From Marchantia polymorpha subsp. ruderalis (taxonomy: Eukaryota > Streptophyta > Marchantiopsida > Marchantiales > Marchantiaceae): a stretch of DNA of 64,000 nt. A model generated the notes under the pieces. The model was not told the origin of the DNA, did not search any database, and saw only the letters and a program-made list of their open reading frames with translations. The position numbers and the translations under genes were made by a program. Positions 32,661-42,564 of this stretch are shown piece by piece (position 1 is the stretch's first letter; each line of letters begins with the position of its first letter). The stretch is from contig AP031351.1 in NCBI GenBank assembly GCA_037833965.1, positions 13,900,501 through 13,964,500 on the forward strand. The letters are read 5' to 3'.

Positions 32661-32849
32661 CACCATCTGCGCCAAACAAGGCGCTGAACCTCGGTCTTGG
32701 CCCCTTCCAACTCTTGGATTCTCCGTAATCCACGATCCTCCCTTTTCACTCTATTTTATGTACCGATTACTATTTACAATTACTGCCGCGGTACTTGTTT
32801 TCCAAAAAATGTTTTAATTCCGCACAAAAACAAAAAGTGAGATACCACA

Positions 32850-33605
32850 TAGTGACATAGTGGAGCAACACCAGATACATCTGCAGATTGTGTTTGAGCG
32901 GTTGAAGTCTCATGGTCTACGGTTACATCAAGAGAAATGTAAGTTCTTTCTAGAAAAGTTGAGTACTTGGATCATGTGATCTACATAGGTGGTTTGAGAG
33001 TTTAGCAAGTAAAGGTGGAGGCTATTGCACGCATTCCTCGTCCAACGAATGTGAGTAGAGTTTGTGCATTCATGAGTTTGGCAAACTACTACCGGAGGTA
33101 TGTGAAGGGGTTTAGTGCTATAGCCAAAGCTTTTAAACAGTTGCTAAAGTCGGATCAGAAGTGGCAATGGGAAGATGAACATAAGAGAGCTTTTGTTGAG
33201 CTCAAGGCCAGGTTGGTGACGCTCCCATCTTGAGGAGACACATTAGAGGTCGTCCATACTAGTTGCACATTGATTGGAGTATGTTGGAACCTGAAACAGT
33301 GTTGACGTAGCGTGATGATGAGGGCAAGAAGTTTGTGATTGCGTATGCTAGTCGTTCGAACAATGTAGCAAAGTCGCGGTATAGTTTGTACGAGGGGGAG
33401 TGTTTGGTAGCGATGTGGGTTGTGGCACACTTCAGGTGTTACTTGTTTGACACACAATTTATTCTTGTCATTGATCACCAGCCGCTCAAGTGGTTGATGG
33501 AGTCCGACAAGCTCAGAGGAAAGCTTGCACGGTGGACTCTTATCTTACATGAATACGATTTTTAGGTGGTGCATAGACTTGGAAATCCAAACCTTGAGCC
33601 GATGG
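32850..33605 (+). pseudogene. GY reverse transcriptase thumb and RNase H
   Basis: Continues the RT frame directly after the E4 target duplication. It reads QIVFERLKSHGLRLHQEKC, then with a frame change VEAIARIPRPTNVSRVCAFM and LANYYRRYVKGFSAIA (33015-33233). RNase H follows: FVIAYASRSN, YSLYEGECLVAMWVVAHFRCYL, VIDHQPLKWLM and KLARWTLILHEYDF (33325-33565). Stops near 33002, 33231, 33310 and 33566 disable it. Confidence 0.85.
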
Positions 33606-33989
33606 TTTGAGTCAGAAGTCATGCACTAACCACGATGATGACACTAGAGCTAGATGGCATGATGAGGTTGATGAGGAGATGGTGTCTAGTTGGCATGCAT
33701 CTGCCTTCTTGTGTTTGTTAAGTGAAGACTCTAGTATGGAGGACGAATTGACATCTTACTCTAGTCAAAGAGTGGATGACCAATCTTCTGATCTTGAGAT
33801 TGAAGATGGTGCTATAAATCAGCGTTATATTCACGATAATGCATTTTTATTGGAGTTCCTACGAGATGCCAGACATAGTAAGTGCCAAGGAGCGAGATTA
33901 TGTTCTCCAGCAAGCGAGGAGATAATGATTGAAGGAAGCACATGTACTCTGAGTGTGGAAGGATGGTAGGTCACGAGTGGTACCGCATC

Positions 33990-35009
33990 CAGCTTAGAGA
34001 GCGCGCACCGTGCGACATGCTCATGAGGAGTTGGGACATTTTGGAATGAATCGTACATACAGCTTACTTCTTAATCACTATTGGTGGGGTGGTATGCATA
34101 CTCAAGTACATCAATTGGTATCACGTTGCATGGTTCGTGATCGATTGAATGCATTGTTCAATGCCCCAACACTAGAGTTACACCCATTACCTATCATGGG
34201 GTTGGGTTACCGTTGGAGTTTGAACTTAGCTAGATCATTATCCTTAACTGTACGACATCATCGATATGTGTACCAACACATATCGATGATGGAGCATTTC
34301 TCCAAGTGAATTGAGTTGATGGCATTATCTGACAAGGTAAGTGATGGAAGAGCGTATGCTTTCCTTGACATGGTGCTTAGTCACTTTGGTGCACAAGTTG
34401 AGGTGTTGATCGATCAAGATACAGAGTTTCATGTGAGTTTCAGGTCTTGTGTGACAAGACGCTGATTGATCATTGAACCACGTCTTGATATCATCTAGAA
34501 TCTGATGGTCTTGCTGAACGTGTTGTGCAGACGGTGAAGAAGGTGTTGCGCAAGTATGGCCTATAGAAGAGGCATCTTGGGGACTGGGATATTCAGTTAC
34601 CATGATTGGCCATGGAATATTGGTTCAGTCGTCAAGCATCATTGGCTTACTTAACACCATATTTTTCATTTATTTATTTTTTTGTTATAAAACCGAGATC
34701 CAAACCTGCCGACATCAATTCGTCTTGAGTCTTGTGAGATGGTGAAGTTTGATAATCCAAACATGTGAGTGAGAGTGTATTGTAAATGTGTAGAGCTCTT
34801 TCGGAGAGTTATGTCTGCAACGTTTAAGAATCTTGCGATTGCTCAGCATAGAGATACGGTATGCAATCATCCGGTGAGGAGCTTATTATCTATCATCCAT
34901 TTTTAGGTTTCATGTGGGAGACTACGTTTATTTATAGCAAACTCTATTGACAACATTGGATGTGACAACGGGATGCACTATCTTGCAAGTGCAGGAGGTG
35001 TTACCTTCT
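33990..35009 (+). pseudogene. GY integrase
   Basis: The zinc site HAHEELGHFGMNRTY (34015-34060) is followed by HYWWGGMHTQVHQLVSRC, then HPLPIMGLGYRWSLNLA and HHRYV (34180-34275). The region of the second and third catalytic residues is damaged (34380-34560), but DGLAERVVQTVKK shows the GLAERV block with its Glu. FSRQASLAYLTPYF and the C-terminal strand LTTLDVTTGCTIL-V-EVLPS end at the E6 insertion. Many stops. The gene continues past E6 at 42039. Confidence 0.85.
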
Positions 35010-35516
35010 TGTGATAACCAACAAATACCAAAATGAAGCATAATGGTATAGATTTGTTCCCATAGTGACAGATGCAACATCAAGAGTCACGATTTGTCAC
35101 GAATTAACATTCTATTGAATAGTTTTACTTCTTAGGCCAATGTCACTCCGAGAATACACTGCTCAATTACTGCTAAAGGCCCGAAGAGCAGAGTATAAAC
35201 ACACCCATAACCTGAAACTTTTCCAATCGACACCTGTGGAAATCGCCTCGAACTTCACCCTATGATTTCAGGGGAAAACTTCCCAGAATTGCATAATTCC
35301 GGCTCACGGACCCGATAACCCAGACCCGAATTTGCTTAAATTCTGAATAGCTCCCGGCTATTCAGAACATTCAGGCTGGACATGCACAACTTCAAATGCG
35401 GTATCTTCGATAAACTGGAGCGCACTATGCACGGTGGCAAAACACAAACAAGCACACAATCACGCACAGTGGATACAGATTGAGAGCCAAGACAAGCCAA
35501 TTGACAAAAAAAGCCC

Positions 35517-35536
35517 CCCAAGGAAAGAGCCTTGGG
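35517..35536 (-). other. Conserved hairpin of E6 (subfamily 2 form)
   Basis: CCCAAGG and CCTTGGG arms with a 6-nt loop, placed about 12 bases after AATAAAG on the minus strand. In subfamily 1 the same place has CAAGGC/GCCTTG arms after TATAAAG. The stem is kept although its sequence changed. Confidence 0.55.
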
Positions 35537-35545
35537 CCTCTTTAT

Positions 35546-37100
35546 TCACTTTGATCTCCTAAACATCTCAACCGCCCAAGGCGAACTACTCTTAGGTGCG
35601 GTGCCATCCGACGTAGCGTCTACCGCGTCCTCTGAGCTTCCGTCGGCTCCTAACATACGCAAAACGTTTACAATCTCTATTTGTATGTTCTCTCGTGCAT
35701 CTTCCAATCTTGAAGAGAAAGAATTTACTAACTCTACTAATTGCTTGTGCTCCGCGTATCCGCTGGCCTTAGTACTCATCAAACGTCGCTCCAGCAAATC
35801 CAACTTCAGCCACTTAACCGTTTGCAATTTCCACATCGCAAATCCGCGCAGGCACATCTCGACACGCAATCGCAATTCGTCGGTTGTCTTGTCTCGCAAC
35901 TGTTGGTGTGTCATCTCCGCCTTTTTCACTCTCCCTTGCAACTCCTCCAGCTGCACAGCAACTAACTTCAACTTCTTCTGCAACCGTCCACATTCCAATT
36001 CGAATTTCACTTTACATTCGACCTCCAAAGATCTGGCCGCTTCATCATCCGCCAATTTCTTGGCCCAATCCATCAATTCGCCTTCATGCTTCCAGAGTAC
36101 AACCACCGTTCCTCCAACTTGCGCAACAATATGCTCAAGTATTTCTTTACTCAACATGAGCTCCTTCACTAGCTCTTCACTTGTATTCGGTTGAGGTACG
36201 TCCTCACTCCCCACAGATCGCGTCTGCTCCGAAGGTGGAAGACTTAGACTAGAAGTCTAAATCTCTGTCCTTACCTTCAAAGGTTCCACTGCTACCTCCA
36301 TTAGAACTTCAGCTTGTACCGCCAAAGGTTATTCTTCCAACACTTAAAGAGTAGGCTCATCTTTCTTCTCTTAGTCTGTTGTCAAAGCCGCTGCATCCGT
36401 CTTCGTCACACTGCTATCCGACGAATCTGACACAACCCTCCCACGATTCGCTTTCTTCTTTGGCCTAGCTCGAGTCCTTGATTGCCTGATTTTCACTATC
36501 TCAGTCTCGGTCATCCGCGATTCCAGTATTAGGTCTTCCTCATCGTTGGCAATTATATTATGTCTCTTTGCCAGTCTCCTTTTTGTTCGTTCTTGTGTCG
36601 GAAAGACATCCACCTGCACTGGTACGCGCGTTGTCCTCTGAGGTGGCACTTCGGGTTGGACATTGTCATCTTTCTCTGTCCCCTTGCTGGACTCGATTGC
36701 CAGAATCTCCCGTTCCTTCGGGAATTGCTTCTCTTCCTCCTTCGTGAGTAACTCATTCCTCGATAGAAGTTCATTATGTAAGGGGTTAGGTGATTAACCA
36801 ATCCTCCCTCCCATCGGACACTCGCATTGACCAAAATTAGATCATGGAAAATCCTTGCACAATGTACTCGTCCTCCCTTCAAGACGCGCTCAAAGAAGCC
36901 GACATGCCAAGCTGTGACATAAGTCGTGCGCTGCTGTCACAAAATGTGCATGATCCCCAATGCAATCGCACGCCTCAACGGATCCTTGTAATCCTCAGTC
37001 TTCCATCCATTCGTTCTCGATTGCGCGTTCTGAAAAAGTGGGGCGAAAGTAAATTCTTCTCAGCGTCTTATCTTCACGCTATCCCAAATCGCATCTTCGC
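35546..37100 (-). pseudogene. E6 two-domain protein gene, diverged
   Basis: From about 37100 downward the minus strand reads FTFAPLFQNAQSRTN, TEDYKDPLRRAIALG, TTYVTAWHVGFFERVLKGG, ARIFHDLILVNASV and LVNHLTPYIMNFYRGM, the family N-terminal domain. A linker with basic stretches (ARPKKKANRGR, 36470-36440) and an SDSSDSSV patch comes next. The C-terminal frame of 222 codons (36214-35546) has a coiled coil (CGRLQKKLKLVAVQLEELQ) and CLRGFAMWKLQTVKWLKLDLLERRL. This parallels GYAHWEVAA-EK-LRELELR of subfamily 1. Sequence identity to subfamily 1 is low but the order is the same, so the protein is the defining trait of the whole family. Confidence 0.65.
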
Positions 37101-37779
37101 TGCTATCAGGGTCGATCGATTTCACTCTCTCTCACTCTCGCTCGATATCGCAATGTTGGCACAAATGTACTCGTCGTGCCCTTACCCTCGATGCCCTAAC
37201 ATTCCTCTCAAGCGTCCGAATTGGTACCCCCGATGCGTGCGGACCTTGATCGACCCTTCATGAACAAATTGAACTTCGCCGTCTTCGCTGAAGACACGGC
37301 TATTGCACCCTCTAATATGACTGGTTCCAAGGGCCAAAGATCCAAAGGTCTTCGGCCGAAGGCGAATCTGTGGTAACCCACTTTATGTTTTTGTGCGTAA
37401 TTTAAACATTTTTGGAAAACAGTACCGCAGCAGCAACTGTAAATAGTAATCGGTATTCTAAAATAGAGTAAAAATGGATGATCGCGGGTCACGGAGAATC
37501 ATCAAGAATCATTGAGTTGGACGCAATGTCGGGGAACAGGCGCCCTGGCCCGAACGGATGGTTCCTACTGAGCGGGAGCGCCTTCGGCAAAAGCTTTCTT
37601 GTTAAGGGATCTTCGGCGGTACGCTTTGGCGGAAGAGTGAATCACTCATAAATTTCTCAATTCGTAACGTCTTGACTTGGTTAGAGTCTTGTTGAAAGGA
37701 GCTCAACATGTTTGTTCTAACGAGCCCAAGAACTTTTAGAACGGATGAGGGATCACTGAGTTATGAGTGTCGGAAGTTA

Positions 37780-38080
37780 CTGATATGGGGGGCCTTCGGC
37801 GGAAGAGTTCCTTCGGGGCAAGCGCCTTCGGCGATAGACGCCTTCAGCGGACACATGCGCCCTCAGCGGAAAGGAGCACATGTGGCAAGAGCGCCTTCGG
37901 CATGACAAGAAAGAACATCAAAAACGACAAGATGCATTGACTTCGGTCAACGCCTTCGGCGATAGGCCTTCGGCGGACGACATACGCCTTTGGCGGAACG
38001 CCTTCGGCGATGCGCAAAGAGTAAATCGGAAACCGGCCGGGACGAAGTCCTTCGCCGCAACGCCTTCGACGATGCGCGAG
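37780..38080. repeat. GCCTTCGGCG decamer cluster in E7 leader
   Basis: More than ten exact or near copies of the decamer within 300 bp of non-coding leader. Confidence 0.75.
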
Positions 38081-38463
38081 CAAGGCTAAGTCAACGGACA
38101 ACGGCAGAATCAAATTCAATTTTCAAGCGTGGGAGTTTGCACAACGGCGGAGCGTGAAGCCGAGCGTGCGAAGGAGGCCGTTACGCCTCCACGCCGGCGC
38201 TGCAATCAAGTGGATCGACCCCCACTCCCAAGTGTCGAACGGTGAAATCTTGATCGCCAAAGGAAGATGTTTCAATTTTGCAATTTCAATTTTGATTTTG
38301 CTCGAGCGTAGACCGCGCAACGGGGAATCGGCGGAGAGAAATTAGAGAGGGTTGCGACGAGCGAGTTGTTGCAGGAGAGCGTGCAGCAGCTGAGTGCGCA
38401 GCCAGAGGGTTCTTGCGAAGAGTTCGCAGACTGCCGACGTGCACTTCCCAATTCAAGAACGCA

Positions 38464-40855
38464 ATGTTGAAGGCTACACAGCTGCGGATGGTTCTGCTGA
38501 AGCTACCGCAGATTGGTTTGCTCGCATTCCAGCGCGAGCTAACTGCGGTGAGGCTCAATTTCCTCCTGTTGGGATGGAATTGGGTGTGTCTGGAGATGAT
38601 ACGAGAGTGATTGCGGGACAAGGATCAACCTACGCGCGGATTCCGACCGCATCCGGAGCGATGGGAAGTCAGTGACTGGGAGCAGGTGTTGGGGAGATGC
38701 GCCGGAGAAGAAAGCCATCTTCTTTTTTAGTGTGAGAGTGTGCATGTCTCGAAGGAGGAAGAGGCTTCCTTTGGGGCTCTGTTCAAGCACAGCAAGTCGA
38801 GCAAGAACGGGTACAAGACCCGTGACTACAAGGATCGTTTGCGGAGGAATGTCGCGGTAGCACTCATCCAACTTTTGCAGCCGCACCGGACCACCTACAT
38901 GACTTCTTGGCAGGTGGGGTTGGTAAAGCTGGCGTTGGCCGGAGCTCCGATTCATTGGGCTCGCATTCTTTGGAAGGCGACGAGACAACACGCATTGGAG
39001 GAGAAGGGAGTATCGATCAACCACCTCTCCCCCTTCTTGATCAAATTCTATCGGTCGATGGGATGTTTGACAGCGTCGGAGCGAGTACAATTCCTATTGC
39101 TATCACGCAGCAATCCAGGCCGATATGTGAAGGACGTCAAAGTCGATACTGACGAAGACGAGACGTCCGCCTGCAGGCCACCAGCTCAACCGAGAGCAGA
39201 GGAAGAACCGCGCGCAGCACTTGTGCTGCGCGCGGTTCCGCAGCACAAGTGCTGCGGAAGCGGAAGTGGGAGGGAGAGGCGGAGCAGAACCAGCAACGCG
39301 ATGCTGCTGCTCTCAATCGAAAGCGGACGATGAAGTAGCTCTGCAGTCGTCCCAAGCAGAAAGCTCGCAGGCTCGTCCTGCCGGCAAGCAGCGCAGAAAC
39401 GGGAAGAGCTGCAGAGAGGAGAAACTCGCCATCCTTGGTGGAGGATGCGAGTGCACGAGCTACGGAGAGGTCAGCGGACCTCCTTGCACCGAAGGCACGG
39501 ACGCCTTCGGAGGAAGCAAGAAGGCCTTCAGGTCAAACGAGACAACATGCGGCACCGACGAATGTGCCGACTACAGACAAGTGCTTCGCTTCCGAGCAAG
39601 TACCATTTGATGACTCGACTTCGGGTCAAGAGCCTTCGGCGCAGCAGAGGAGTGAGGTAGAGCCTTCGGCTCAACAAACTTTGGGTCAAGCGCATTCGAC
39701 GGTAGACGCCTTTGGCGATGCGCCTTTGGCGCAGGCCCAACGTGAAAGATCGGCGACGGACGAAGGCCGGAAGGAGGAGACACGTGTGCCTTCGGCGGTA
39801 GCAGATCAGGCAGGAGGAGCGGACTTGCCAGAAGCCGTTCGCATTGGACATTTTGGCAGGGAGTGGAGCGGCGGCCGCGACAGCAGAAGCCACGCAATCC
39901 AACTCCCGGGAATCGCCGAGGATTTCTGTAGCGACCGAGATCCTCGACTTTGAGGATGACGAGAATGAATCGAGTTCGGAAGAACAGGAAGCGGAGTCGG
40001 TGCAAGGCACGCCGACATGTGTCTTATGCGAGCAGTTGGTACCCCTTGTTGCGATACCCTAATTGCAAGGTGGCGAAGTATGGTGATCCCCGCCATCGCG
40101 GGTCCTACGTCGAATTGGTGCGCAATCGAACGCGGACCAAGGTCATGACAAGTCCTTTGTTGACTTCCATGGACGAGACAATCAAGGATTTGGAGTTGAA
40201 GAACGACGCCCTGCGCGGACACCTCGCACTCTCGCAGAAACTGTAGAAGGTAGTAAACAAGGTGCGTGAAGAGAAGTTGGCCGAAGCGCAGAAGGAATTT
40301 GCGAAGCAGCGGGAGAAGCTCGAGGCGGAGCTTGATTTTAAGCAAGCTCAGAATCGCATCTTGTTAGAGGAGCTCGTGCGACAGACACGGTTGCTAGAGC
40401 AGTGTCAGATCGCACGCCAGGCCGATGAGGAGTTACTGCGTCGCCTGCAATCGCAGTGCGACGAATTGAAAGCGCAGCGTGCGGAAGCAGAGCTGCAGTT
40501 GGTAGAGGTTGAAGACGACCACCGGCGCGCAACAGATCGCACGCGAGAAGAGTTGGCAGAGCGAGTGAACCGTTGTCTCAGAGGTTACAGCCACTGGGAA
40601 GTGGCTGCGTAGGAGAGAATCACATTGCGCGAGTTAGAGCTTCGTGCAGCGGACTTGATGTCGGGTGACAGTCGGAGTCGGTGGCGGGTCGCAAAGAGAT
40701 TAGATGCTTTCCTGTCGAAGTTGCGAGACGCCATTGCGAACCTCAAGGCAGAGGTGTCTGCGGTACTTCGGCGGCTGGGGTTGTGCAGCAGAGCCGAAGA
40801 CTGGTCGGGTAGGGAGTTAGTGCGCGGCCGTTCGTCGCACAGGAGACATAGCAGA
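38464..40855 (+). pseudogene. E7 two-domain protein gene
   Basis: ATG at 38464 starts MLKATQLRMVLLKLPQIGLLAF, then LLLGWNWVCLEMI, stops near 38608 and 38727, then VSKEEEASFGALFKHS, GYKTRDYKDRLRRNVAVAL, PIHWARILW, LSPFLIKFYRSMG and VDTDEDE. At 39205-39257 a cluster of palindromes replaces the usual PRKRKW coding and shifts the frame. The linker (39435-39953) has PSAQ steps. The C-terminal frame (39950-40855) reads GSYVELVRNRTRTKV, LLEELVRQTRLLEQ, LRRLQSQCDELKAQRAEAELQL and CLRGYSHWEVAA. It ends LRELELRAADLMSGDSRSR and LRRLGLCSRAEDW, with only two stops (near 40244 and 40610). The C-terminal half is close to intact. Confidence 0.7.
39205..39257. repeat. Triple nested palindrome in E7
   Basis: GAACCGCGCGCAGCAC, TT, then its exact reverse complement (39205-39238), directly followed by CCGCAGCAC, AA, GTGCTGCGG (39238-39257). 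The same GCAGCAC word thus appears in alternating orientation. Other copies have a simple, non-palindromic coding stretch here. Confidence 0.9.
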
Positions 40856-40902
40856 TGACACGGTGTGTAGCGTAGTGTAGAGTGGTAGTTAGGACTTAGA
40901 AG

Positions 40903-40910
40903 GTATAAAG
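40903..40910 (+). promoter_or_regulatory. Conserved TATA-like box of E7
   Basis: TATAAAGTAGTTCAAGGCG; the hairpin arms CAAGGC (40916-40921) and GCCTTG (40927-40932) follow with a 5-nt loop. Confidence 0.55.
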
Positions 40911-42038
40911 TAGTTCAAGGCGTCTTGCCTTGGAATTTTTTCCAGTTTTGGAAGTGCAGTTCAGGAACTCATTTTCTCTGTGTGTTTGTGTCCTTAGTTC
41001 TGTCACCGCGCAAGAGGAGCTACAGCTTGACGAAGTTACCGCATTTTGTAGCTGAAGGCCTTCGGCCGAATACTAAGAGCTAGTGTGCTGGTTAGATACT
41101 TGAGCAGTTCGGACCTACACCTGCGGATGATTGTTGAATGCTAAGAGCTAGTGGACTGGTTAGATACTTGAGTAGTTTGGTTTTACACCTTCGGATGATT
41201 GTTCCTGCTTGTACTCCTTCGGGATTTTTTTCCTTAATGCCAAAGTGAAGTTTTGTTACTTCGAGTAAGCCTTGGTTGTAAATTCAGGTTACGCTGTAGA
41301 AGACGCCCTTGGGGCTAGCCTCTGTAGTATTTCTGGGAATGACTAAGGCCTGAGAATTCAAACTCGTCAATAGACTGTTATGGTGTGACACTGGATTTTT
41401 TTCTCAGTTGAGTTTTTCAGTTCGGTTCTTGTATTCTCTGCGCGTTTTGTGAGTTGAGTGTGTTGTTCACCGCGTGTGAGTGACTTCGGTTTGACGAAGG
41501 TACCGCATCCGAAGTAGGAAGTCCAACCCGGGTGCTCTGTTCTAGCAGTCAGAGTTAACAATCCGGAGTTGGGAAATACTGCCTGCAGATCCTCTGAATG
41601 TACTCTTGAGAAACTTTCCCCATGAACCTTGAGTGGAGGTCCTAATTGGCCTCTTAGTTGTGCTTTTCCAGTTTCAGGTGTGTGTTGGGATGAACTACGC
41701 TGCACTGTGCATACTTTGAGTGATCTCCGAGTTGAGCACTTGCAGTATCTCTGGGAGTGATAGTCGCCTTAGAATTCAAACTCTTCAATAGTCTGTTAAA
41801 CGTGATATTTAGTACTCTGTGTGTTGCCTCTGTCCCTGTGGGTTCGACCTTTTTGCTGCTATACTGCAGTTTTAGCCTTTGGTGGGTTATTACAGAATCC
41901 TACTTTCTTCCTCTGACTAGCTAGATTTCCCATAATTCTCCTAACTCCTTCGACTTATCACTTGTATGCATACTATCTCACACAAATATGTTTAAGTTTT
42001 TGTTATTTATGTAAAAAGCAAAAAAACTAAGCACCACA

Positions 42039-42324
42039 CTTCTAGAGTTCTCATGTTGGAAGGTCGTAACGGTGTTGTTTGGAAGGATCATGTGCACAAC
42101 TGTGCGCCATGTCACCTCCCAAACGTGGATGATACTATGGACCCAAGCTTGGCAATAGTACGTGCTGGCTTGAAATGCATGCTATGTGGATCAGCTGGTA
42201 AGACGACTAGTATGTTGGTGTGTGATAGGTGTTATAGGGAATGACACATGCCATGTATGTCCCCACCTATAGATGTTGTTCCGGCTGGACGATAGATTTG
42301 TCCTCAATGTACTTCGAAAGGGTA
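42039..42324 (+). pseudogene. PHD-type zinc finger at the end of the GY polyprotein
   Basis: After the E6 target duplication the integrase tail goes on with MLEGRNGVVWKDHVHNCAPC and HLPNVDDTMDPSLA. A Cys/His pattern of the PHD type follows: CMLCG, then MLVCDRC, a stop where HM-C should begin, HMPC, PPIDVVPAG and ICPQC. PHD fingers read histone H3 tails, so this would be an alternative to the chromodomain as a targeting module (inference). Stops at 42242 and near 42294 show it is dead. The gag-pol reading frame ends near 42324. Confidence 0.75.
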
Positions 42325-42490
42325 GATGATTTGATCTTCACATGTTATGAATTTCACATAGGCAACTAACGATGGAGTGACATAACACCTGGCCTACTAG
42401 TTCGCGCACCCATGAACGTGTATAGCATGTAGTTGTAGATATGGCTACCTAGGAGTTAGAGGAACTTGATCGCAAGCTAAGGGGGCGGGT

Positions 42491-42517
42491 TGTGATATAT
42501 TTGAGTGTACGCTCTCT

Positions 42518-42564
<47 letters not shown>

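Larger units (their letters stand above)
23895..32849 (-). mobile_element. E-element E4 (subfamily 1), interrupted by E5
   Basis: On the minus strand it begins TGTGGTATCTCAC at 32849 and ends GGTGGGTTATTACA at 23895. TAGTG is repeated exactly on both sides (23890-23894 and 32850-32854). Its own sequence is 23895-25364 plus 30465-32849, 3855 bp. It sits inside the GY reverse transcriptase gene and is itself split by E5. Confidence 0.92.
37369..41894 (+). mobile_element. E-element E7 (subfamily 1), inserted in E6
   Basis: Starts TGTGGTAACCCAC and ends GGTGGGTTATTACA. GAATC is repeated exactly (37364-37368 and 41895-41899). Length 4526 bp. It carries the decamer leader (37780-38080), the two-part gene (38464-40855), a TATA-like box (40903-40910) and two 3' modules (about 40935-41385 and 41390-41800). 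The ends show a 13-base inverted match, TGT-GG-TAACCCAC against TGT-AA-TAACCCAC. Confidence 0.93.
35010..42038 (-). mobile_element. E-element E6 (subfamily 2), interrupted by E7
   Basis: On the minus strand it starts TGTGGTGCTTAG at 42038 and ends GTTGGTTATCACA at 35010. CTTCT is repeated exactly on both sides (35005-35009 and 42039-42043). Its own sequence is 35010-37368 plus 41900-42038, about 2.5 kb. It lies in the GY polyprotein between integrase and PHD finger. Compared with subfamily 1 it has a single 3' module instead of two and few decamers. Confidence 0.92.

Noticed and set aside
7958..41894. CRISPR-like spaced repeats (the decamer clusters)
   Set aside because: Spacing is irregular, the word is only 10 bp, it lies in coding and leader sequence of eukaryotic elements, and there are no cas genes.
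41840..41894. tRNA gene or SINE head (GGGTTCGACC resembles a B box) at the E-element 3' end
   Set aside because: No A box or cloverleaf can be formed around it, and it occurs as a fixed part of the element's 3' end.
6756..42038. E-elements as Helitrons
   Set aside because: No TC start, no CTRR end with hairpin, and clear 5-bp target duplications, which Helitrons do not make.
6756..42038. E-elements as Mutator, hAT or CACTA transposons
   Set aside because: Target duplications of 5 bp do not fit the 9, 8 or 3 bp of those groups, and no transposase or long terminal inverted repeat is present.
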